A stretch of 50,615 nucleotides of DNA, from NCBI GenBank assembly GCA_002342685.1, contig DDQN01000020.1, positions 1 to 50,615 on the forward strand, read 5' to 3'. Position 1 is the stretch's first letter. Each line of letters begins with the position of its first letter. Under the pieces are notes generated by a model. It was not told the DNA's origin. It did not search any database and saw nothing but the letters and a program-made list of their open reading frames with translations. The translations under genes and the position numbers were made by a program. Origin of the DNA: Vibrio sp. UBA2441 (GTDB lineage Bacteria; Pseudomonadota; Gammaproteobacteria; Enterobacterales; Vibrionaceae). Below are positions 50,480-50,615 of the stretch, piece by piece.

Positions 50480-50615
50480 AGCTTTAGCTTGCGGTTGTTA
50501 TTGTTCGCTATTGTGCTGAATTTTTTTCGCTTGGTAAAGCACAGAATAAACAGAGTTAATTTTATTCAGCGGATCAAAAAGGCCACCCTGTGGATTAATG
50601 CCGATCAGTTAAAGC
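50480..50615. other. Window edge, no gene called
   Basis: 136 bases upstream of epmC. All three minus-strand frames have a stop within about 25 bases of the window edge, so an upstream gene probably ends there or beyond. Only a short frame remains, which I do not recognise. Confidence 0.5.

Overview
The window looks like a chromosomal segment from a marine gammaproteobacterium of the Vibrionaceae, most likely Vibrio. I infer this from protein character and gene order, not from a database search. The supporting gene orders are: hppD-hmgA-fah-maiA; tnaA with an aromatic permease and ridA; nasA divergent from cobA-nirB-nirD-narK; apt-dnaX-ybaB-recR; truA-accD-folC-dedD-cvpA-purF; and fimV/hubP-asd-pdxB-fabB-mnmC-yfcL-epmC. 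Most of it is ordinary core genome. The accessory-looking part is the first 4.5 kb.

Layout. 1-4485: a tRNA-Ser(UGA), then a gene-poor stretch with short repeats, a RAYT-like Y1 transposase, two small hypothetical ORFs, and a convergent pair (an outer-membrane barrel and a PAP2 phosphatase). This pair is bracketed by a 61-bp duplication of the 3' end of maiA, so it resembles a small insertion at that gene end. 4486-8452: the homogentisate route of tyrosine catabolism as one operon. 8679-10286: a CHASE-GGDEF diguanylate cyclase. 10322-14089: the tryptophanase operon, preceded by two tandem TnaC-type leader peptides instead of one, followed by a permease and RidA. 14193-17966: topB and a PP2C/Ser-Thr-kinase fusion. 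18125-26403: nitrate/nitrite assimilation. 26400-27210: two divergent CxxCxxCC proteins. 27265-31055: recR, ybaB, dnaX and apt. 31349-33577: an RssB-like regulator divergent from a LysR regulator. 33615-50479: housekeeping genes as listed above, including the very large, acidic, repeat-rich FimV/HubP.

Regulation readable from the sequence. The nasA/cobA intergenic region has a near-perfect sigma54 -24/-12 element facing cobA-nirBD-narK and a second one facing nasA. Between them lie three 10-bp-phased GTGCAA boxes (NtrC-half-site-like) and a perfect 7-2-7 palindrome of the NarL/NarP kind. The tna operon has a CRP-like site and the double leader. dnaX has an in-register A_AAA_AAG slippery heptamer followed at once by a -1 stop, predicting a gamma form of 517 aa beside tau of 723 aa. 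cvpA-purF carries a PurR box.

The strongest candidates for something undescribed are the tandem tnaC leaders, of which the first has lost the arrest proline; the shared-enhancer double-sigma54 region; and the maiA-tail-flanked barrel/PAP2 segment. No whole new defence or mobile system is evident. All similarity statements come from reading motifs and recalled family features.
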